Source: WVZL01 sp041862375 | GTDB taxonomy: Bacteria; Acidobacteriota; Aminicenantia; Aminicenantales; Aminicenantaceae | Direction of reading: 5' to 3' | NCBI GenBank assembly: GCA_041862375.1 | Contig: JBGVTE010000144.1 | Span: 1 to 10,592, forward strand | Length of the DNA stretch: 10,592 nucleotides | In this document: positions 5,300-10,592 of the stretch, piece after piece | How the letters are laid out: every line of letters starts with the position of its first letter | Numbering within the stretch: the first letter of the stretch is position 1 | Position numbers and translations under genes: made by a program | Notes under the pieces: model-generated | Told to the model about the DNA's origin: nothing | The model's input: only the letters and a program-made list of their open reading frames with translations | The model's database searches: none

Positions 5300-7070
5300 G
5301 AGAGTAACCTTAATTTACCCGGCGCAGAAAAAACTGTTCAAGGGGAAATACAATTATATTCTGCGTGGAGAGGATATTTCATTTTTATTAAGACAGTTCA
5401 GACAGAATAAGGATCACTATCAGATTGTGGGTTTTGATTTCTACGGAAACCTGAAATCAAAAGCCTGGAATAAATATTTAGAAGAGATGCCGGAAGAATT
5501 TATGCTGATGCTTCATCCGGAAAAAAAGGAAGAATATTCGGAAATTATGGGAAGCCTTTCTGAGAGAAAGACTGAAATAATCATCGAGAGTGCAGAAAAG
5601 AATTTCGAGAAAAATGTAAAGGTCTGGTCAAGCTTAAATTTTCAAGTGAAAATCATCATGAATCATCTGCAGGATGACATGATTTCTATTTATAAAGAAC
5701 TTTTAGAATACTATGTCCACACTCCCCTTCTCAGAAAGAGGATTTTCCCGTTTCATTTTTTAATGGAGAATATACTCCACAGCAAAGATTCAACGCTTCT
5801 TGATTATTACCTTGGGCTAAAGAGCAGGTGGTATTTTGTAACCGATGACTTAAAGGTTCGTTCTGTCTTCCCCCATGAGGTACTGCCGTCTTTCGGCATC
5901 TTAAGCCCGACTCCCAAAAAATTTGAGGAAAAAGCGAAAAATTTTGCCCGTGAGTATTATGAAAAAATAGCAAGCCAGGAGTTGCCGTGCCTTTCCTGCG
6001 CTCATTTTAATTTATGCGGAGGTTTTATCTTACTCATATCCCGGGATAAGACATGTGCCTGGCCTTCTTTCTTCGATACACTAGAGGAAGAAATGGCTCT
6101 TGCCAAGGAACATTTCGCACAGTTAAAAGAAGAAAAAGAGAGAGAGGAAGCCGGGATGGATTCCACCCTGTTTGTCTCTCAAGAATGCGTCAACAACTGT
6201 GTGTTTTGTGCAGTAGCCGATAAAAGAAAAAAACAAATCCCTGACTTCTACCAGAAAGTGGAAAAGGCTCTTGACAGAATAACCGAGAAGAAAATTCGAA
6301 TGATTTCTTTCAGCGGATCAGGAGAGCCCACCCTGAATCCTCATCTTCCCGGATTAATAGAAAAAGCAAGAAAGAGGGGAGTAAAACAGGTAAGTGTATT
6401 CACCAACGGCTACAGGATGACAGAGGAAAAAATGAAGCGGCTCGTGGAGAAGGGCTTAACAGGTTTCCTTTTATCAGTCCACGGACTTGAAAATTCACAC
6501 GATTTATCAGTCCGCAGAAAAGGAAGTTTCAATGATATACTGAATTTTTTAAAGATCTGGAAAAAATTCTCACCCTCAGTCCATTTGCACATGAATACTT
6601 GCTTTACTCTGTATAATCTGGACATTTTGAATGAGCTGGCTGAATTTTCCTCGAAGAACTCCGTTAAATTACACAGTGTGGTTTACCCCGAATGGTCAGG
6701 AAATGTTTTATCCGATCCCGAAAATATTCCGAAATACTCCCTCATATCTCAGACATTGAAAAGCTTCAAGTTCAACCTTTATCCCCATGTTTTTTTTGAC
6801 AACATTCCCCACTGCTTTGTTCCGGACGGGGTTCATCTCAATTTTATAAAACAGAAAGACATGCTCCTCTATGACGATTTAAATATTTATAGAGAACTCC
6901 CGAAAGACGCATCTATCATCTATAATACGTTTCTCGATATCTGCCGTAAAATCGGATGCAGGCACCTGAGTTCATGCTGCGGCTTTGATAAAAACTATCT
7001 AGCATACCACGGGGAGAAAGATTTGGTGCGGATTATAAAAAAGAGATTCTCGGTTAAAGGATCACAGTAA
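5292..7070 (+). CDS. Two-part radical SAM protein: SPASM-ended N-half without SAM cluster plus active-looking radical SAM domain
   Basis: The 592-residue protein is about twice a minimal radical SAM enzyme. The C-terminal half holds the SAM-cluster motif C299-x3-C303-x2-C306, the Gly-Ser-Gly-Glu-Pro loop (342-346), Thr-Asn-Gly (371-373), and a Ser-Val-His-Gly ... His-Asp segment (395-404) common in peptide-maturase relatives. Late cysteines C508, C551, C556, C562 and C563 could hold an auxiliary cluster. The N-terminal half (1-285) has no Cys up to residue 232. It then ends in C233-x2-C236-x5-C242-Gly-Gly and C255, the closing half of a SPASM domain lacking its fourth Cys. I infer a degenerate radical SAM/SPASM unit fused to an active one; a peptide-binding domain is an alternative. 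Radical SAM chemistry would be cytoplasmic. The gene overlaps the permease by 8 nt and the second radical SAM gene by 1 nt. The exact reaction is unknown. Confidence 0.85.
   Translation: MNERVTLIYPAQKKLFKGKYNYILRGEDISFLLRQFRQNKDHYQIVGFDFYGNLKSKAWNKYLEEMPEEFMLMLHPEKKEEYSEIMGSLSERKTEIIIESAEKNFEKNVKVWSSLNFQVKIIMNHLQDDMISIYKELLEYYVHTPLLRKRIFPFHFLMENILHSKDSTLLDYYLGLKSRWYFVTDDLKVRSVFPHEVLPSFGILSPTPKKFEEKAKNFAREYYEKIASQELPCLSCAHFNLCGGFILLISRDKTCAWPSFFDTLEEEMALAKEHFAQLKEEKEREEAGMDSTLFVSQECVNNCVFCAVADKRKKQIPDFYQKVEKALDRITEKKIRMISFSGSGEPTLNPHLPGLIEKARKRGVKQVSVFTNGYRMTEEKMKRLVEKGLTGFLLSVHGLENSHDLSVRRKGSFNDILNFLKIWKKFSPSVHLHMNTCFTLYNLDILNELAEFSSKNSVKLHSVVYPEWSGNVLSDPENIPKYSLISQTLKSFKFNLYPHVFFDNIPHCFVPDGVHLNFIKQKDMLLYDDLNIYRELPKDASIIYNTFLDICRKIGCRHLSSCCGFDKNYLAYHGEKDLVRIIKKRFSVKGSQ
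7056..7061 (+). promoter_or_regulatory. Ribosome binding site for the second radical SAM gene
   Basis: AAAGGA lies 8 nt before ATG 7070, inside the end of the preceding gene. Stop and start share one base (TAATG), an arrangement typical of coupled translation of partner subunits. Confidence 0.6.
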
Positions 7071-8176
7071 TGCCCGCAAGGAGGGAATTTTCCCTCATCG
7101 TTATTCCTTCAACCGCCTGCAATTCCAGCTGCCTTTACTGCTTTCAGGCCAAAAAGAACAAAAAGGTTCTCAGCGGGGATGAATTTAGAACCATACTCCG
7201 CAAGATAGTCCGTTATCTAAAGAAGAAAAACATCGGCAGGATAAATTTCTACTGGCAGGGCGGAGAGGTGATGCTTCTGGGAACAGACTACTTCAGCCGG
7301 ATCATCGAAATCCAGAAGGAGATTTTCGGCTCTAATAAGATAACCTTTAAAAATTCCCTCCAGAGCAACATGCTCAGCTATGATTCAAGATGGGGTGAAT
7401 TAATCACTCAACATTTTGGCGGTGTGGTCGGATCTTCTCTGGATTTTCCGAATATTTATAGAAGAATTAAGCCCGGCCGTCCAGAAACATACCAGAAAAC
7501 ATGGCGTGATAAATACATGCAGGCAAAATCAGATGGCGTCCAGGTTAACATAATCACCATTCCAAACACTGAGAGCTTCCGCACAGGCCCAAAGGCCTTT
7601 CTTGATTACTTCCTGAAGGACCTGAAAGTTTCAAGTATCCAGATTAACTTCTACTTTCCCTTTAATGCCACTGGAGAGATAAGAAAAGCGATGGAAGACT
7701 CTCTTCCAACCTTGAATAACTTTATAAAAGAGCTTTTTTCATATTATCTGGAAATAAAAAAAGACCATGATTTTCTTATTAATCCTTTTGATTACATATT
7801 AACCTCGTTAAAGGAACACGGTCCCCGGAGAAGGCCCTGCATCTTCAGTCAGGTATGCGCCGAGACTTTTATGGCCGTCGGGCCGAACGGCGACACCACG
7901 CTCTGCGACTGCTGGCTCGAAGGCGACCGCAAGTTTATTTTTGGAAATTTACTCACCGGGAAAGTCGAGGATATCTTCAAGAATTCCTTCAAGAAGAGCA
8001 TCTACAAGAGGCTGGATAGAATCGTGAATGAATTCTGTCATTCATGTTCATATCTCCACCTGTGCTACGGCGGCTGCCCTGTCCGCACCTTTAGCTTTCA
8101 TGGAGACCTGTTTAAAAAAGACTTTTACTGCCCCGTGTATAAAACAATGTTTGAAGCAGCCTCGAGTTCTGCTTAA
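7070..8176 (+). CDS. Radical SAM/SPASM protein, peptide- or protein-modifying type
   Basis: The 368-residue protein carries the SAM-cluster motif C17-x3-C21-x2-C24 followed by Phe-Gln, and the Gly-Gly-Glu motif at 64-66. At the C-terminus is a complete SPASM signature: C263-x10-Gly-x4-C279, then C323-x2-C326-x5-C332-x3-C336, then C354. That spacing is the seven-Cys pattern of enzymes such as the anaerobic sulfatase maturases and many RiPP maturases, which hold two auxiliary [4Fe-4S] clusters. Two further Cys, C257 and C281, flank the first half. No sulfatase is present nearby. The TAATG junction with the other radical SAM gene and the exporter genes upstream point to modification of a peptide that is then exported. 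The triad peptide at 2-154 is the best visible candidate. Length is normal for the family. It is probably the last gene of the block, since a 413-nt gap follows. Confidence 0.88.
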   Translation: MPARREFSLIVIPSTACNSSCLYCFQAKKNKKVLSGDEFRTILRKIVRYLKKKNIGRINFYWQGGEVMLLGTDYFSRIIEIQKEIFGSNKITFKNSLQSNMLSYDSRWGELITQHFGGVVGSSLDFPNIYRRIKPGRPETYQKTWRDKYMQAKSDGVQVNIITIPNTESFRTGPKAFLDYFLKDLKVSSIQINFYFPFNATGEIRKAMEDSLPTLNNFIKELFSYYLEIKKDHDFLINPFDYILTSLKEHGPRRRPCIFSQVCAETFMAVGPNGDTTLCDCWLEGDRKFIFGNLLTGKVEDIFKNSFKKSIYKRLDRIVNEFCHSCSYLHLCYGGCPVRTFSFHGDLFKKDFYCPVYKTMFEAASSSA

Positions 8177-8380
8177 CCTTGATTTGCTGATCGGCTTGCT
8201 ATTTGAAGAGCAAAAACAAATTTCACTAATTTTCCCACCTAAAGCTTTTTCATCTCTTCAAAAGAAAACTCATGAACGACAGGTTCATATGTTTCAACGC
8301 TCATCAAAATTATTGGCAGATATTTATCATATTTGTTTACTGGCGCGCCATACTGAATATTGTGGAGTAACTATCTTAAA

Positions 8381-8413
8381 AAATCCGTATTCCCCTTATT
8401 AAACATAAAAATC
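8381..8413 (+). repeat. Imperfect direct repeat, copy A
   Basis: This copy matches 8495-8527 at 27 of 33 positions, with a start-to-start distance of 114 nt. The core 25 nt (8389-8413) match at 22 positions and share the blocks ATTCCCC, TATTAAA and AAAAATC. Copy A sits just upstream of the first predicted promoter. Confidence 0.6.
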
Positions 8414-8415
8414 GC

Positions 8416-8444
8416 TTCACAGAATCATTCTAAATTGTTATTAT
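8416..8444 (+). promoter_or_regulatory. Predicted sigma70-type promoter P1 for the reductase gene
   Basis: TTCACA at 8416-8421 (5 of 6), a 17-nt spacer, and TATTAT at 8439-8444 (5 of 6). A transcript would start near 8451, leaving a leader of about 140 nt. The AT-rich surroundings raise the chance-match risk. Confidence 0.4.
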
Positions 8445-8459
8445 ATATAAAGATAGAGG

Positions 8460-8487
8460 TTGAAAATGGCATGTTATTTGCTATAAA
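8460..8487 (+). promoter_or_regulatory. Predicted sigma70-type promoter P2 for the reductase gene
   Basis: TTGAAA at 8460-8465 (5 of 6), a 16-nt spacer, and TATAAA at 8482-8487 (5 of 6). The start would be near 8494, just before repeat copy B, with a leader of about 95 nt. This is the better placed of the two. Confidence 0.45.
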
Positions 8488-8494
8488 GAATATT

Positions 8495-8527
8495 AATTCC
8501 ACATTCCCCATATTAAATACAAAAATC
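8495..8527 (+). repeat. Imperfect direct repeat, copy B
   Basis: This is the second copy of the 33-nt element at 8381-8413 (27 of 33 identical). It lies directly downstream of the -10 of P2, where a bound repressor would block initiation or early elongation. A regulator site is inferred from position only. Confidence 0.6.
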
Positions 8528-8576
8528 ACCCTAGATGTAATGTCAACACTGAAATGGATTCATGCACCAAAGCCAA

Positions 8577-8586
8577 AAAGGAGGGA
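8577..8586 (+). promoter_or_regulatory. Ribosome binding site that fixes the reductase start at 8590
   Basis: AAGGAGGGAG ends 3 nt before ATG 8590, and its AGGAGG core has normal spacing. The in-frame ATG at 8554 lies upstream of this site, has no such sequence and would add 12 residues ahead of the Tat motif, so 8590 is preferred. Confidence 0.8.
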
Positions 8587-8589
8587 GAT

Positions 8590-9942
8590 ATGAGAAAAAA
8601 AAAGGGACTTGACAGAAGAAGTTTCATTAAGAGTGCGACCTTTGGTCTTATTGGCGCTGGCTACCTAAGCCGAGGTGTTGACTCTCCTAGACAAGCAGCG
8701 GCTGATTCCGAAACTCCTCGGATCAAAGAGTACCGCACCTTAGGACGCACAGGTTTTAAGGTTTCAGACCTGGGAATGGGTTACGTGGGAGATGAGGGGC
8801 TTCTCCGTGCTTTTCTGGACGCTGGGGTTAATTACATCGATACATCAGAAAGCTATCGCTATAATGAGAGAGTCCTCGGGCAAGCCATGAAGAACCTGAA
8901 TCGAAAATCTCTTTTCATAACCTCAAAAGTTCTGCCTGATGCCAGCCATAATCATGCCATACAATCGGGCACCAAAGAGGGTTTTCTAAAAAAGGCGTAT
9001 AGAATCCTGGAATCCCTCCACACAGATTACCTGGACTGCTTGATGATATCCGGCCCCGAAACCATAGAAATGCTCAAGAACGAAGGATTTCATGCGGCAA
9101 CTGAGCAATTAAAGAAAGAAAACAGGCTTAAGTTTGTAGGTGTCTCCCATCACGGCTCTCAATTGTGGTGGCGTGATTCTAAGGAACCTATGGAGAAAAT
9201 ATTGCTGGCTGCTGCTGAGGACGGCCGATTCGACGTTGTGCTCTTGGCCTACAATTTCCTCAAAGAGGATATGAGTGAGCGCGTTCTCGAAGCCTGCAGT
9301 CAAAAGAATATTGGCACAACACTGATGAAGGTCAATCCCATACGGTCTTATAACGAAATGAAGGAGTGGCTCGAAAAAAATCGGAAACGAGAAGATATTA
9401 TCAGAAGAGCTGCTGAAGAAGGAGTCTCTATAGAAGATGTAGAAAGAAGAATGAAGAAAAAAGTGGAGAATGCCCAGGAATTCATAAAACAGCACAACCT
9501 AAAAAGCGATAAAGAGATCAGGGATGCAGCTATCCGATTTGTGTTAAGCAATCCGAATGTAAATACGGTTTGTTATACATTGCAGAACTATTCAGAAGCA
9601 CGGGAATTTCTAAAACTTTCTGGAAGCCGCCTCACCACACGAGACAAAGAGCTTTTGACGTCATACTCCAGAGAGTGCGGCAGTCTCTATTGTCGTCATG
9701 CGTGTGGACTGTGCGAGCATGCATGTCCGCACCAGGTACCCGTTAACACCATCATGCGGTACGACCACTATTTCGTGGCACAAGGTCGGGAAAAGCACGC
9801 TATGGCTGAGTATGCTGCCCTTAGATCAACAAAAGCAGATATTTGTCAGAGCTGCTCTGGATATTGTGAATCTGCCTGCCCTTACGGTGTCCCTGTACAA
9901 GTTTTATTAGCGACCGCTCATCAAACCCTTACATTGACATAA
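8590..9942 (+). CDS. Tat-exported aldo/keto reductase with C-terminal double [4Fe-4S] region
   Basis: The 450-residue protein opens with a twin-arginine signal, Asp-Arg-Arg-Ser-Phe-Ile-Lys (8-14), then a hydrophobic Gly/Ala/Leu stretch; this predicts folded export, probably with cofactors inserted. The aldo/keto reductase barrel begins at Tyr-Arg-Thr-Leu-Gly-Arg-Thr-Gly (48-55). Catalytic Asp84 and Tyr89 (in the Ile-Asp-Thr-Ser context) and Lys113 are present. The usual His of the tetrad, expected in the Leu-Ile-His-Gly-Pro position, is Ser154. The C-terminus has two ferredoxin-like cysteine sets, C368/C372/C375/C379-Pro and C419/C422/C426/C430-Pro, plus C363. Fusion of this reductase barrel to Fe-S motifs is a known architecture in anaerobes and environmental bacteria, with substrates mostly undefined. 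Start chosen by its ribosome binding site. The methyltransferase follows 38 nt later, so the two are probably co-transcribed from the promoters at 8416-8487. Confidence 0.9.
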   Translation: MRKKKGLDRRSFIKSATFGLIGAGYLSRGVDSPRQAAADSETPRIKEYRTLGRTGFKVSDLGMGYVGDEGLLRAFLDAGVNYIDTSESYRYNERVLGQAMKNLNRKSLFITSKVLPDASHNHAIQSGTKEGFLKKAYRILESLHTDYLDCLMISGPETIEMLKNEGFHAATEQLKKENRLKFVGVSHHGSQLWWRDSKEPMEKILLAAAEDGRFDVVLLAYNFLKEDMSERVLEACSQKNIGTTLMKVNPIRSYNEMKEWLEKNRKREDIIRRAAEEGVSIEDVERRMKKKVENAQEFIKQHNLKSDKEIRDAAIRFVLSNPNVNTVCYTLQNYSEAREFLKLSGSRLTTRDKELLTSYSRECGSLYCRHACGLCEHACPHQVPVNTIMRYDHYFVAQGREKHAMAEYAALRSTKADICQSCSGYCESACPYGVPVQVLLATAHQTLTLT

Positions 9943-9970
9943 AAACAGTTTTTTAAACTTTAATCCATAT

Positions 9971-9976
9971 GAGGTA
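9971..9976 (+). promoter_or_regulatory. Ribosome binding site of the methyltransferase gene
   Basis: GAGGTA is followed 4 nt later by ATG 9981 (GAGG ends 6 nt before it). The site falls in the 38-nt gap after the reductase stop and supports this start. Confidence 0.6.
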
Positions 9977-9980
9977 ACAT

Positions 9981-10592
9981 ATGAAACACAAAAGCTTCAA
10001 AAAAGGTTTCGTTTGGTTCTTTTTCTTGGTTTCTTGTTTCCCCCTCCTGGGGCAGGTTAGGGATTCCCTGACGCTTCCACGTGAAGTCCGTCTCAACGAG
10101 CGCCAGCCGCCGGATCTTGTCCTTAAGACGATTGGCATCAAGCCGGGCATGATCATCGGTGAAGTTGGGGCAGGGCGTGGGCGCTATACCGTGCATATTG
10201 CCTCGCGAATCGGCCCTTCTGGTATGATCTATGCGAATGACATCGTTGAAGAGTATCTTCAGTATATAGAAAAGCGCTGTGCAGACCATGGTTTGACGAA
10301 TGTAAAAACAGTGCTGGGCGGTCTGACAGATCCAAAGCTACCTCCTGCCGCTCTGGACATAGTCATTATGGTCAACGTAGTTCACTGTTTGGCTGAACCA
10401 GTCGCACTTTTGCGAAACATTAAGAAATCGCTTAAACCGGATGGAGTGATCGCTATTGTTGAAGGAAACCTGGACAAAGATCCGTCCACTGCTGGAGAAT
10501 GGTACTCCCGAAGTAAGCTATTGAAAATATTTAAAGACGCAGGCTACGATCTGGTCAGAGAAGAAACATTCTTACCGAAAGATAATATTTAC
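9981..10592 (+). CDS. Class I SAM-dependent methyltransferase with N-terminal export or lipoprotein signal (3' end missing)
   Basis: An uninterrupted frame of 204 codons runs to the right edge. A Rossmann-fold methyltransferase is indicated by motif I, Glu-Val-Gly-Ala-Gly-Arg-Gly (61-67), the acidic motif II Asp87 after Ile-Tyr-Ala-Asn, the Leu-Asp-Ile-Val-Ile-Met-Val-Asn-Val-Val-His segment (strand 4 and following helix), and Leu-Lys-Pro-Asp-Gly-Val-Ile-Ala-Ile-Val-Glu (strand 5), as in UbiE-like enzymes. Unusually, the protein begins with basic residues, a Phe/Trp/Val hydrophobic core and Leu-Val-Ser-Cys (16-19), a fair lipobox; cleavage nearer Gly24-Gln25 is also possible. This would place a SAM-dependent enzyme outside the cytoplasm, where SAM is not normally available. 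Signal-bearing relatives of this type are known from environmental genomes, so it may be a family trait. It follows the exported reductase by 38 nt. Substrate unknown. Confidence 0.82.
   Translation, partial: MKHKSFKKGFVWFFFLVSCFPLLGQVRDSLTLPREVRLNERQPPDLVLKTIGIKPGMIIGEVGAGRGRYTVHIASRIGPSGMIYANDIVEEYLQYIEKRCADHGLTNVKTVLGGLTDPKLPPAALDIVIMVNVVHCLAEPVALLRNIKKSLKPDGVIAIVEGNLDKDPSTAGEWYSRSKLLKIFKDAGYDLVREETFLPKDNIY

Larger units (their letters stand above)
8177..8589 (+). other. 413-nt AT-rich intergenic region without a convincing gene
   Basis: Open frames here are short and low in coding character. One is a shifted continuation over the end of the radical SAM gene and one runs into the reductase in another frame. 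No strong intrinsic terminator follows 8176; the nearest candidate, TTGCT pairing with AGCAA a few bases on, is only 5 bp. A 6-bp hairpin (ATGAAC 8272-8277 with GTTCAT 8283-8288) and a perfect 10-bp palindrome at 8341-8350 are visible. The right half holds the promoter pair and direct repeat listed separately. Confidence 0.6.

Noticed and set aside
5292..8176. Identification of the radical SAM pair as the His-Xaa-Ser system enzymes HxsC and HxsB
   Set aside because: The paired arrangement and the His-Asp segment are reminiscent of that system, but no His-x-Ser repeat peptide or HxsD-like protein is seen and the first protein has a different N-half.
7070..8176. Assignment as an anaerobic sulfatase maturase
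   Set aside because: The SPASM layout fits, but there is no sulfatase nearby and the genetic coupling is to an exporter and another radical SAM enzyme.
8554..8589. Earlier in-frame ATG for the aldo/keto reductase
   Set aside because: The strong AGGAGG lies between this ATG and 8590, and the Tat motif has the right distance from the N-terminus only from 8590.
8028..8593. Two short + strand frames spanning the end of the second radical SAM gene and the intergenic gap
   Set aside because: The first overlaps a clear gene in another frame and the second is AT-rich with no domain or ribosome binding site; the region reads better as regulatory DNA.
9941..9954. AAAAA/TTTTT hairpin after the reductase as an intrinsic terminator
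   Set aside because: The stem is only A-T pairs with a 3-nt loop and would not be stable; the methyltransferase begins 38 nt later with its own ribosome binding site.
9960..10335. Antisense frames over the right-edge methyltransferase
   Set aside because: The + strand frame has complete methyltransferase motifs and a ribosome binding site; the antisense frames are shadows.
1..10592. tRNA, rRNA, CRISPR array, insertion sequence or phage attachment site
   Set aside because: No cloverleaf-like sequence, regularly spaced identical repeats, transposase or terminal inverted repeats were found on reading both strands by eye.

Overview
The window looks like part of the chromosome of a Gram-negative, probably anaerobic and uncultured bacterium. 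It encodes a complete envelope-spanning export set (outer-membrane factor, periplasmic adaptor, inner-membrane permease), two oxygen-sensitive radical SAM enzymes and a Tat-exported iron-sulfur aldo/keto reductase. Base composition is moderately AT-rich by eye. The style of the genes recalls Acidobacteriota/Aminicenantes-type genomes, but that is only an impression; no rRNA or marker gene is present. All supported genes are on the + strand.

Layout. Positions 2-154 hold the 3' end of a small gene. It encodes a signal-peptide-like segment followed by an extraordinary aromatic/acidic tail of seven consecutive aromatic-x-(Asp/Asn) triads. An Arg-rich 141-residue protein of unknown function follows 21 nt later (176-601). 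A 103-nt spacer (602-704) carries an inverted repeat with two alternative left arms and a possible promoter. Then comes a tightly packed run: a DUF3108-type protein without signal peptide (705-1466), a TolC-like outer-membrane factor (1456-2862), a MacA/HlyD-like adaptor (2859-4064), a MacB/FtsX-type permease lacking an ATPase domain (4085-5299), a two-part radical SAM protein (5292-7070) and a radical SAM/SPASM protein with a textbook seven-Cys SPASM signature (7070-8176). Overlaps of 1-11 nt join most of these genes, which argues for one transcript and coupled translation.

A 413-nt AT-rich gap (8177-8589) has no convincing gene. It does have two plausible tandem sigma70-type promoters bracketed by an imperfect 33-nt direct repeat. 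They precede a second unit: a Tat-targeted aldo/keto reductase with a C-terminal double Fe-S region (8590-9942) and a class I methyltransferase with an export or lipoprotein signal (9981 to the right edge).

Most interesting hypothesis: the triad peptide, the paired radical SAM enzymes and the three-part exporter form a peptide modification-and-export (RiPP) system. The triad spacing is what radical SAM/SPASM enzymes that build three-residue cyclophanes use in known systems. The two halves of the argument, peptide at the left edge and enzymes about 5 kb downstream, are linked here only by proximity and common strand. The start of the peptide gene lies outside the window, and no PqqD-like recognition protein, dedicated protease or transporter ATPase is visible.
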